From NCBI GenBank assembly GCA_024743405.1, contig JANSWP010000003.1, positions 153,106 to 217,105 of the forward strand: a DNA stretch of 64,000 bases, given 5' to 3'. The stretch's first letter is position 1. Every line of letters begins with the position of its first letter. A program made the translations under genes and the position numbers. Below, one piece after another: positions 55,986-63,509 of the stretch. The notes beneath the pieces were generated by a model. It saw nothing but the letters and a program-made list of their open reading frames with translations. It was not told the DNA's origin and did no database searches. The DNA comes from Bacteroidota bacterium. Lineage in GTDB: Bacteria > Bacteroidota > Bacteroidia > Chitinophagales > Saprospiraceae.

Positions 55986-56717
55986 ATGAAAAACTTAATT
56001 CACCTCCTCCTATTATCGTTGGTTTCTATTTCCCTTAGTGCTCAATCTTCTCATTCACTGCTGAGGGATGGTGATAAAGCGTATGAAAATCAAGATTTTA
56101 GAAGTGCTGAGGAAGGTTATCGAAAAGCTTTAGAAAAACAACCGACATTCAAAGGATCTTTTAACTTGGGTAACTCTGTCTATTCCCAAAGTAGAATGGA
56201 AGAGGCGATCAAGCATTATCAAGAAGCCGCCTCCAAAGCACAAGATTCTCAGGTAAAGGCTGATGCTTTCCACAATCTGGGTAATGCCTTTTTTCAACAA
56301 CAAGAACTAGATAAAAGCGTCGATGCGTATAAAAATTCTCTTCGTCTTGATCCTGAAGATCTGGATACAAAAAAGAACCTCACCATGGCAATGAGGATGC
56401 TTCAGCAACAACAGCAGCAACAACAACAACAACAACAACAAAATCAAGACAGCGAAAACTCAGAAGAGGAACAAGATCAGGAACAGCAACAACAGGAGCA
56501 AGAACAACAGCAGGAGCAGCAAGATCAAGAAAGTCAGGGGGAACAAAAAGACCAGGATATTGACAAAGAATCCAAACCTCAGGATATACAAGAAAAGGAT
56601 TTGAATAAGGAGGAAGCTCGACAGTTATTACAAATCATGGAAAGAGAAGAACAAAAAGTCCAGGAAAAATTGAAAAAAGCGCAATCAAAACCTTCCAAGT
56701 CAGAGAAAGATTGGTAA
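55986..56717 (+). CDS. batC: BatC-type TPR protein with glutamine-rich tail
   Basis: Exported protein of 243 residues. Signal peptide (about 1-20, ending SLSAQ), then three TPR units (GDKAYENQDFRSAEEGYRKALE, LGNSVYSQSRMEEAIKHYQEA, LGNAFFQQQELDKSVDAYKNSL), then a low-complexity tail with a run of 13-14 Gln and many Gln/Glu blocks (about 136-200), ending in a short helix. This is the BatC layout. The CAA/CAG tract (56404-56442) is a trinucleotide repeat likely to vary in length without changing frame. It follows batB by 53 bases. Confidence 0.88.
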   Translation: MKNLIHLLLLSLVSISLSAQSSHSLLRDGDKAYENQDFRSAEEGYRKALEKQPTFKGSFNLGNSVYSQSRMEEAIKHYQEAASKAQDSQVKADAFHNLGNAFFQQQELDKSVDAYKNSLRLDPEDLDTKKNLTMAMRMLQQQQQQQQQQQQQNQDSENSEEEQDQEQQQQEQEQQQEQQDQESQGEQKDQDIDKESKPQDIQEKDLNKEEARQLLQIMEREEQKVQEKLKKAQSKPSKSEKDW

Positions 56718-57172
56718 CCCTTATTTTAAGTTCTTGATTTGGCTGTATTTTCAAATGACCTAGCGCTTAATTATTGGGTGATTTAGTACCTGAAACTCAC
56801 CAGTTAAACAGTCAGAATATTGTCATAAAGAGACCTTCCTAATTTTTTTTAAGGATGTACACAATAAAATAATACCTGAATATAGTTTATGTGTTCAAAT
56901 TTCAGCGTTTAAATTCCCGAAAACCGATTTTTTATTTTTTGCGGGAAGAATTTTAGCTGATTTGAACAAAAATTAATTTCGAAACATTCATTTAGCACAC
57001 AACCACTCAAAATTAAATCTATCGAATAACTACATTTTACCTTTCTTTTTTAAACTATCGTTTTTTAGAATAAACCAAATACAACCAATTAACTGTTCCT
57101 TCGAACTACTGGCTTGCTTTTGAATAAAGCCGCCAAGTTAAATATGGAAAAGGATCAAAAAAAAGATAAGCC
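56718..57172. other. Non-coding gap after batC
   Basis: A 455-base AT-rich gap with no supported gene, no strong hairpin plus T-run and no recognisable repeat. The expected batD gene is absent at this place. Confidence 0.5.
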
Positions 57173-57595
57173 ATGCAAATCAATGCACCCATATCGACAT
57201 TTCTGAACAATAGAAAAATTAGTGTTAGCACCGAAACAGACCTTGAAACGATTCATATTCTATTTCGACAATTTCCCAAAATGCCATTTATATCTGTAGA
57301 AAGAGACGGTAAGTTTTCTGGCGTAATCTATCGATACGACTATTTGCAGACCTATCTTTTTCAAGAGTCTAATTATCTAACAGCAAGCGACTTAACCACT
57401 CGCAATATTATTTACCTCAGCCCTAGCAATAGTATGGAAGAAGCTGCCGAAATATTTGATACTGAAGCTTATACAGAAATTCCAATTGTGAATAATCATC
57501 ATCGATTAGTCGGTGTATTGAGAAAGGATGATTTGTTTCGAGTAAGTATTCCTGCATCAATAAGCTTGCAGGCTGCCCTAAGGAGATCACAATAA
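57173..57595 (+). CDS. CBS-domain pair protein
   Basis: Small protein of 140 residues made of two CBS motifs (about 15-65 and 78-132). FPKMPFISVERDGKFSGVIYRYDYLQTYLFQ and AYTEIPIVNNHHRLVGVLRKDDLFRVSIP are the ligand-side segments. Such stand-alone pairs bind adenosyl ligands and regulate partners. The partner is unknown here. It is followed by the three-hairpin element. Confidence 0.8.
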   Translation: MQINAPISTFLNNRKISVSTETDLETIHILFRQFPKMPFISVERDGKFSGVIYRYDYLQTYLFQESNYLTASDLTTRNIIYLSPSNSMEEAAEIFDTEAYTEIPIVNNHHRLVGVLRKDDLFRVSIPASISLQAALRRSQ

Positions 57596-57597
57596 AT

Positions 57598-57808
57598 AAG
57601 TAAGTGCTTGGACATAAATGACTTACACTTTATTTACTGCAACATCGCGCCAAAGGCGCCCGTTGCAGTAGAGGAGGCTTGGAGGGGAGTCCAATTTAAA
57701 AAGCTGACTTTCATGGACTCCCCTCCAAAACCACCATTTACTGGAGCGAGCCGCTTTGCGGCAATGCTCCAGTAATCTATAACTTGATTTTGTCCTAGCA
57801 CTTACGTA
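57598..57808. repeat. Three-hairpin MITE-like element flanked by family S ends
   Basis: GTAAGTGCTTGGACA (57600-57614) and TGTCCTAGCACTTAC (57791-57805) are inverted at 14 of 15 positions and match the end of the copy at 54770. Between them are three hairpins. Hairpin 1: TACTGCAAC/GTTGCAGTA (57635-57643 with 57662-57670) with nested GCGCC/GGCGC. Hairpin 2: TGGAGGGGAGTCCA/TGGACTCCCCTCCA (57680-57693 with 57714-57727), a perfect 14-pair stem. Hairpin 3: TTACTGGAGC/GCTCCAGTAA (57738-57747 with 57766-57775) with nested GCCGC/GCGGC. No ORF is credible inside. Confidence 0.75.
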
Positions 57809-57902
57809 GAACGAGACGAAAGAAAACCAACTGAAGACTTTAAAATCCAAAAATCGGTCTGACTCCAAAGACCAAAATTATAACTGGGGTTTAGTTAAAT
57901 CG

Positions 57903-57980
57903 GAAAAGCGTGGCGCAATGGCGACCATGCTTTTCTATTTTTAGAGAGGTCATGATCTTAAATGACCCTCTAAGTTTTTT
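57903..57980 (+). terminator. Double hairpin terminator
   Basis: First hairpin GAAAAGCGTGG (57903-57913) with CCATGCTTTTC (57925-57935), one G-U, followed by TATTTTT. Second hairpin TTAGAGAGGTCAT (57941-57953) with ATGACCCTCTAA (57962-57973), one bulge, followed by GTTTTTT. Both point to plus-strand termination, implying that transcripts from the CBS gene may run through the three-hairpin element to here. Confidence 0.6.
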
Positions 57981-57985
57981 CGTGT

Positions 57986-58984
57986 TTATTCACTCACTTT
58001 TAAAACCAACTTACCTAGTTTTTTACCACTAAACAGTCGTTGAAAAGTTTCGTAAAAATTCTCAATTCCTTCATAAACATCCTCTTTAGATTTTAACTTT
58101 CCTTCCTTTATCCATCCACCCATTTCTTGAGCCGCTGTTCCGTAATTTTTTACATTATCAAATACAACAATGCCTTCCATTCGAGCACGGTTGACTAATA
58201 ATGACAAGTAATTACTTGGTCCTTTTATCGCTGTTGTATTATTATATTGGGAAATAGCGCCACAAATAACGATTCGCCCGTGCATATTAATTTGAGCCAA
58301 GGCGATATCTAAAATTTCGCCACCAACATTATCAAAATAAACATCTATTCTATTAGGACATAATCTTTTTACAGCTGCTTTGACATCTTCATTTTTGTAG
58401 TCAATGGCACCGTCAAAACCCAATTCCTCTACTAAATATTTGCATTTTTCAGGGCCTCCCGCGATTCCAATTACTCGACAGCCTTTGATTTTGGCAATTT
58501 GTCCGACTATACTTCCTACCGCACCAGCGGCACCTGAAACAAGAACTGTTTCACCAGCCTTTGGCATACCATGATTTAGTAAGCCAAAATAAGCGGTAAA
58601 ACCGGGCATGCCCAATGTGCCCAAAAAGACAGGCAAAGGAGCAATTCTTGGATCGATTTTATGCCAACCTTTACCGTTGGTAGCTACATATTGTTGAACA
58701 CCACCTAGCCCATATACAAAATCACCCTTTTGAAAACCGGGATGATTTGATTCTTCCACTTGACCGACACATCCAGCACGCATTACGTCATCAATTTGAA
58801 CAGGTGGAATATAAGAACGCGCATCATTCATCCAACCTCGCATGGCAGGGTCTAGAGAAATGTATTCTACTTTTACTAAAAATTCTCCTTCACCCACAGT
58901 TGGGATTGGATTTTTTTCAATTCTCCAAGTCGAAGCATCAGGCATTCCGACTGGTCTTTTTGCTAATTTAATTTGTGTATTCAT
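57986..58984 (-). CDS. NADP-dependent oxidoreductase, CurA/PTGR-like MDR family
   Basis: Zinc-independent medium-chain reductase of 332 residues, reducing the carbon-carbon double bond of alpha,beta-unsaturated ketones or aldehydes. SLDPAMRGWMNDARSYIPPV is the family N-terminal motif, GMPGFTAYFGLLNHG and VSGAAGAVGSIVGQIAK (about 145-161) form the nucleotide-binding part, and DVYFDNVGGEILDIAL is typical of the CurA/leukotriene-B4-dehydrogenase group. A detoxification role is likely. Monocistronic. Confidence 0.88.
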   Translation of the reverse strand: MNTQIKLAKRPVGMPDASTWRIEKNPIPTVGEGEFLVKVEYISLDPAMRGWMNDARSYIPPVQIDDVMRAGCVGQVEESNHPGFQKGDFVYGLGGVQQYVATNGKGWHKIDPRIAPLPVFLGTLGMPGFTAYFGLLNHGMPKAGETVLVSGAAGAVGSIVGQIAKIKGCRVIGIAGGPEKCKYLVEELGFDGAIDYKNEDVKAAVKRLCPNRIDVYFDNVGGEILDIALAQINMHGRIVICGAISQYNNTTAIKGPSNYLSLLVNRARMEGIVVFDNVKNYGTAAQEMGGWIKEGKLKSKEDVYEGIENFYETFQRLFSGKKLGKLVLKVSE

Positions 58985-59044
58985 AAATGGATGAGTTTAT
59001 TTTCTCTTCTGTACACTTTTTGAAAGTTGTGGAAAACGCCATCA

Positions 59045-59120
59045 AAAGTCTCTCTCCAAAAGAAATTTTCGCGCTGTAGGCGCGTGGATTTCATAAGTAT
59101 ACGGTAGAGAAAGCTTGTAT
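59045..59120. repeat. Imperfect palindrome with GC core upstream of the CurA-like gene
   Basis: GAAATTTTCGCGC and GCGCGTGGATTTC form the inner arms (CGCGC/GCGCG around TGTAG near 59078-59092), and CTCTCTCC is loosely mirrored by GGTAGAGAAAG. It lies upstream of the CurA-like reductase start on the minus strand, so it may be a structured leader or another repeat. Confidence 0.4.
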
Positions 59121-59148
59121 TGCTTATTCAATGAGTTAAAATAAAACC

Positions 59149-59254
59149 TTCTTAGACAAATTTCGTGGTCAAAGGAAAATTAAAGTAAAAGAGACCAACG
59201 GGATTCTTGCTTTAATTCTTCATTTGACTTTTAACTACGGGATTTGTCTAAGAA
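59149..59254. repeat. MITE-like palindrome of 106 bases
   Basis: TTCTTAGACAAAT (59149-59161) is exactly inverted at 59242-59254, and the similarity continues inward (CGTGGTCAAA against TTTTAACTACG, AATTAAAG against CTTTAATT). It has terminal inverted repeats, no ORF, and is not related to the other families in the window. Confidence 0.65.
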
Positions 59255-59262
59255 CCAAATAA

Positions 59263-59292
59263 AAAAGGTGAAACTACAACATTTCACCTTTT
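59263..59292 (-). terminator. Intrinsic terminator of the acyl-CoA dehydrogenase gene
   Basis: AAAAGGTGAAA (59263-59273) with TTTCACCTTTT (59282-59292), a perfect 11-pair stem and 8-base loop. On the minus strand the T-run follows the stem. It is 38 bases after the stop codon of the dehydrogenase gene. Confidence 0.85.
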
Positions 59293-59330
59293 AAATATTC
59301 ATAATATTTGGAAGTGCTCCTTTTGTAAAA

Positions 59331-61136
59331 TTACAGAATCAATTCTTTTTCTTCTTTCAAGGTCAATACCTCTGTATCCATCATCGACTGAGCCAAACCT
59401 GCTGTTTTGGGTATTTCGTATTTGAAAAAGAATTTCATTGTATGGATTTGGCTTTCAAAAAATTCTTCTGTTTGTGTTTTATCACCTGTCACTAAAGCCT
59501 TTTTAGCGGCTGTCGCTAGTTTCAACCATTGCCATCCTAAAACAATCGTTCCAAAGAAATCCATGAACAGGGTAGCGTCAGAAAGAAATCTTTCGAACTC
59601 TCCTTTTTGTGCAAAGCCTGTCAAAAAACCAACAACCTTGGTTGTTAAATGCATCTGCTCACTCAATTTCTTAGCATAAGGTTTCAGTTCGTCATAGGTG
59701 TTGGCTTCATTGATAGTAGCACCCATTTCTTGTCCAATCAGCATCATCGCTTTGCCGCCTTTCATCGTCACTTTTCTACCTAATAAATCGAGGGATTGAA
59801 TGCCTGTAGTGCCTTCATAAAGGGACATGATTCGGATATCTCTGTGGTATTGTTGTAGTACAAATTCGGAACAAAAACCATATCCACCTAAAATTTGAAG
59901 ACCATTACTCACAGAAGTCTGTCCCATCTCAGCAGGGTAAGTTTTGAGAATGGGGGTCAATAATTCTTCTAAGAAATAATACTTTTCTTTTTCTGCACCT
60001 TCAGAAACCATGTGTAAATCATGATATAAAGCTGTTTGCAGCATCAAAGCTAAAGATCCCTCGGCAACTGCTTTTTGCAAAAATAGCATTCGTCGGACAT
60101 CTGGGTGATTGATGATTAATGTTTGACCTTGAGACAAATCTTTTTGCCCTGTATTTGTCAATCTTCGACCTTGGGGTCGCTCATTGGCATATTGTAAAGA
60201 GGCATAATAAGCCGCTGTAGAAATGGCTACACCGCTTCTTCCAACTGCAATTCTTGCACCATTCATCATTTGAAACATATATTTCAAACCAAAATTTGCC
60301 TCCCCTAATAGCCAGCCTTGACAATCATCATTTTCGCCAAATACCAAATGCGTTGTGCAATAACCTCTTTGTCCCATTTTCTGGAAATCACCTGCCGTTA
60401 AAACGTCATTATTTTCCAAAGTATCCCCATTGATTCGTTTTTTTGGCACCACAAAAAGAGAAATCCCTTTTGTACCTGCGGGTGCACCATCAATTCTAGC
60501 CAAAACCAAATGAATAATATTAGAAGAATATTCATGGTCACCACCTGAAATGAAGATTTTTTGACCCTTTATCTTATAAGAACCATTTTCTGAAGGAGTC
60601 GCTGTAGTGGTAATATCAGAAAGTGAACTTCCAGCCTGTGGCTCTGTCAAACACATAGTGCCACCCCATTCTTGCGTGAGCATATTAGGGACATATTGTT
60701 CTTTCAATACTTTGCTTCCAAAAGTAGCGATCAAATTAGCTGCGCCGCCTGTCAATCCCGGGTAACCTGGGACATTATTATTGGCTGCTTCAGCAATAAA
60801 CATTGCTGCAGTATGAAAGGTAAGAGGCATTTGTAATCCACCATCTTCATAATCGAACGGGGCTGCTACTAGACCCAATTCACCTGTTTGAGGTAGAATT
60901 TTTTCAAGCGCAGGGTGAACAACTATTTTTCCATTGTCATAATGTGCTGGTTGCTCATCCATTTCTCTGAAACAAGGATAGAGTTCTTGGTCAGAAAAAT
61001 CTTTTATAGAGTCAAAAAAGATGTTCATCGAGTCTTTATCGTGATCTTGAAAACGCTCGAATTTGAATAATTGCTCGCCTTCCATAACGTCAAAAAGGAC
61101 GTATCGAAGGTGCTCCATGCTCATATATTTAGCCAT
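59331..61136 (-). CDS. Acyl-CoA dehydrogenase with C-terminal extension
   Basis: FAD enzyme of 601 residues in fatty-acid beta-oxidation, of the long FadE-like/AidB-like group. CLTEPQAGSSLSDI (about 160-173) binds FAD and substrate, ISGGDHEYSSNIIHLVLARI follows, GRSGVAISTAAYYASLQYANERPQGR contacts FAD, and LYEGTTGIQSLDLLGRK (about 438) holds the catalytic glutamate. The last 130 residues are the acyl-CoA dehydrogenase C-terminal-like helical domain. It has its own terminator. Chain-length preference cannot be read. Confidence 0.9.
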   Translation of the reverse strand: MAKYMSMEHLRYVLFDVMEGEQLFKFERFQDHDKDSMNIFFDSIKDFSDQELYPCFREMDEQPAHYDNGKIVVHPALEKILPQTGELGLVAAPFDYEDGGLQMPLTFHTAAMFIAEAANNNVPGYPGLTGGAANLIATFGSKVLKEQYVPNMLTQEWGGTMCLTEPQAGSSLSDITTTATPSENGSYKIKGQKIFISGGDHEYSSNIIHLVLARIDGAPAGTKGISLFVVPKKRINGDTLENNDVLTAGDFQKMGQRGYCTTHLVFGENDDCQGWLLGEANFGLKYMFQMMNGARIAVGRSGVAISTAAYYASLQYANERPQGRRLTNTGQKDLSQGQTLIINHPDVRRMLFLQKAVAEGSLALMLQTALYHDLHMVSEGAEKEKYYFLEELLTPILKTYPAEMGQTSVSNGLQILGGYGFCSEFVLQQYHRDIRIMSLYEGTTGIQSLDLLGRKVTMKGGKAMMLIGQEMGATINEANTYDELKPYAKKLSEQMHLTTKVVGFLTGFAQKGEFERFLSDATLFMDFFGTIVLGWQWLKLATAAKKALVTGDKTQTEEFFESQIHTMKFFFKYEIPKTAGLAQSMMDTEVLTLKEEKELIL

Positions 61137-61534
61137 AATAAAGTTGAGTTTTAATTTTTAGCGAATTTTCGCAAAAATAAGTAATTTATTGGTAATTAAC
61201 GGGAAGCATTTACTAAGTTATTGTTTAATCTTATCCTGTTTTAGTACAATGTTGAACAAATCAGCGAATTTTCGCTTTTGAAATTGAGTGTTTTATATTA
61301 TTTACTGAGGTTACATCTAATTCTTTTTAGTGGATTAGAACAGAAGCTTGAACACATTTAGAGTATGGTTTAATTTTGATTTTGGCGATTTTTCGGCAAC
61401 TATCATTTTGGACAGCGTTATTTTTCTCCTCAAATTGCCCGCATTTGACTGCGAAAAATGCCTCCTTCAAAATAATATTTCCTCAAAAAATGACTCAAAC
61501 ACAAATTCCAAACATACTCTTAGCGAAAATAAAA
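61137..61534. other. Non-coding gap upstream of the acyl-CoA dehydrogenase gene
   Basis: About 400 AT-rich bases with no convincing gene. Short plus-strand frames (61348-61588) lack codon structure and a recognisable product. Promoter elements for the dehydrogenase presumably lie near 61140-61250 but none can be named. Confidence 0.4.
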
Positions 61535-61563
61535 AAGCTCAAAAGAATCATTCTTTTGAGCTT
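61535..61563 (-). terminator. Intrinsic terminator
   Basis: AAGCTCAAAAGAA (61535-61547) pairs perfectly with TTCTTTTGAGCTT (61551-61563), loop TCA. On the minus strand the stem is followed by six T. It would end transcripts from the M48-like gene after they pass the palindrome at 61587-61746. Confidence 0.8.
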
Positions 61564-61586
61564 CGATTTCTATATAGATAGAATAT

Positions 61587-61746
61587 AGAAATGAGAAATA
61601 AATAACTTAGCCCAATTGCCGTTATCTTTTAACACCATACTTCGTTCTTCTTCATTCACAGAGCTATGGCTATGCTCATTCATCACGCCTCGGCTGATGT
61701 CAAAATATTTAGGCTCTTGACCCAACTTATTTATTCCTCATTTCTT
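61587..61746. repeat. Long imperfect palindrome (family P copy 2)
   Basis: AGAAATGAGAAATAAATAAC at the left is mirrored by TTATTTATTCCTCATTTCT at the right, with inner AGCCCAA against TTGACCCAA. Total about 160 bases, as at 7876-8034 and 63719-63878, and with the shared arm motif GAGGAATAAATAAG. It lies between the M48-like gene and its terminator. Confidence 0.65.
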
Positions 61747-61805
61747 AGTTTTTCGTCTTCTAGTAGGAACTGCCTTTTATCAACAGTTTAGAAAGCTATT
61801 ATAGC

Positions 61806-63509
61806 TTATTCATCTTTTTTCTTCTGTTCTCTAAATACCGCCCAACCTTTCACTTGATTGTCTTCCCCAATTTGGAAGACAATCTTTCGAGATTGGTAAA
61901 TTAGAAACTCCCCATTCGTTAAAGAAACCAAATTTTGTGGAGCACCATAACCATCGTCACTCACTACTTTATCTCTTGAATCACCGACGGAAATACCAAG
62001 ATTGGTTTGTCCAGAATAAGAGGAATTGGTAACATGGAAAAAAGTGTACGCCTCATCAAAAGGCAAGAAATTGATGAATACACGGGAATTAGGATATTCA
62101 CACAAGGCAAATAGTGTTTTTCTATTAATTTCAACTTGCTTGGTAGGGTTTAAACTACCAGAATGAAGCTCATTGACTAGTTGGTCAAGCAATATATCAT
62201 CAACTTTTTCAGGAGCCGCTAATGCCATTCCAGGTAATTTAGGATTAGGTAGATTTTCGTCTTTTAGGACGGTCAAATTTAAAGTTCCCAAGCTATTTTC
62301 TTTATCAATAGCTTTTTCAAACCATTCTTGGGCAGTTTCGACCTGATCTTGTTTTGCTTCAATAATACCCAAAAGTACATATGCATCAGAAATCACTTTT
62401 GCATCTCCAGCTTTTTGACCCATTCTAAGGGCTTTTTGAGCATGATATTCCGCATCAAAGTAATTATCCATTAAAGCATAAGTGCAACCAAGATTTAGCA
62501 TGGCTGGAACATAATCTTTATCAAGGCTTAAAGCTGTTTTAAAAGCTTTGGCGGCATCTTCCAATAATAACTGCTGGATTTCCTCTTTTTCACCTGCACC
62601 AAACTGATCTCCTCTAGTTATTTGGAGCCTAGAAGTAATATCTAATTCTATCGGATAAAAATATTTTAGCTCACTTTTTGAAAAATAACTGCTAGCTGCC
62701 AATGCAGCCGTGACACCGAGATTATTATAAATTTCGCGAGACTGATATTTTTCTTTGATCAAAATATGATCATAATAACTTTTGGCACCTTCATAATCTT
62801 CAAGAGCGATTAAGTAATTGGCCGTTTCAAAAACATCAATCAATTCTGCTAGCTTTTCTAAAGAGCGTGTAGCCATGCCTTGACGTTCTGTCAAGGAAGG
62901 ATAACCGGTGATTTCATCAGGAAAACCATAGTCATTATATACTTGTTCGAGAAAATTAGGCATGATGCCTAGCGTATTGTAACCTGCCATAAAAGCTAAA
63001 AATCCACCTAAAAAATCTGCTTGAGTTTCAATATCGAGTTTTTCTGCTCCAGCATTGCCAGAATTATTATTGCCACCAAAATCTTTAACAAACCTATTTT
63101 TCCAATCATGTTTTTCATAATAATGCGTCAACTCATGCGCTAATAAAGCGGCTAAAGCATTTAAGGAATCCTTTCCAAAAGTAGCACATAAGTCATAGGC
63201 TTTCTCTTCCAGACCAATAACTGCTTTGCTAGGTTTTGCCCAAGCTACCCGTCTTTCTGCATTGTTCATAACCAACTTAGGTGCCGCCATGCTTCTGACT
63301 CCCTTTGCTTGGATTAAGTCATCCATCACTTTTTTAGTCGTTGTGTATTTGTATTGATATTTCGACTCTTCCAGCTTATAAGATTCTAAAGCGCCAGTAG
63401 CATTATGAGCATAAGCAAAAATATCTTCGTCTTCATGGCTGTGATCTTGAGCGAACGTAAAATGAAAGTTGAGGCATAGAATGGTTAATACGAGGCAGGT
63501 TTTTTTCAT
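61806..63509 (-). CDS. Secreted M48-like metallopeptidase with TPR repeats
   Basis: Protein of 567 residues with the ATG at 63509, which gives a normal signal peptide (MKKTCLVLTILCLNFHFTFAQ); a longer start at 63560 would bury it. HELTHYYEKHDW (about 123-134) is an HExxH zinc site, and a downstream glutamate near AEKLDIETQADFLGG (about 152-166) fits the gluzincin third ligand. Residues 220-420 hold TPR-like helices (ALEDYEGAKSYYDHIL, AFKTALSLDKDYVPAMLNLG, AQEWFEKAIDKENS). Likely periplasmic quality control or lipoprotein processing. Alone on its strand. Confidence 0.8.
   Translation of the reverse strand: MKKTCLVLTILCLNFHFTFAQDHSHEDEDIFAYAHNATGALESYKLEESKYQYKYTTTKKVMDDLIQAKGVRSMAAPKLVMNNAERRVAWAKPSKAVIGLEEKAYDLCATFGKDSLNALAALLAHELTHYYEKHDWKNRFVKDFGGNNNSGNAGAEKLDIETQADFLGGFLAFMAGYNTLGIMPNFLEQVYNDYGFPDEITGYPSLTERQGMATRSLEKLAELIDVFETANYLIALEDYEGAKSYYDHILIKEKYQSREIYNNLGVTAALAASSYFSKSELKYFYPIELDITSRLQITRGDQFGAGEKEEIQQLLLEDAAKAFKTALSLDKDYVPAMLNLGCTYALMDNYFDAEYHAQKALRMGQKAGDAKVISDAYVLLGIIEAKQDQVETAQEWFEKAIDKENSLGTLNLTVLKDENLPNPKLPGMALAAPEKVDDILLDQLVNELHSGSLNPTKQVEINRKTLFALCEYPNSRVFINFLPFDEAYTFFHVTNSSYSGQTNLGISVGDSRDKVVSDDGYGAPQNLVSLTNGEFLIYQSRKIVFQIGEDNQVKGWAVFREQKKKDE

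Noticed and set aside
57623..57868. Minus-strand reading frame of 81 codons
   Set aside because: It is produced by the hairpin-rich repeat element and has no plausible start context or product.
61348..61588. Two overlapping plus-strand frames (77 and 70 codons)
   Set aside because: They overlap in different frames, run into a terminator palindrome and encode low-complexity peptides with no recognisable motif.
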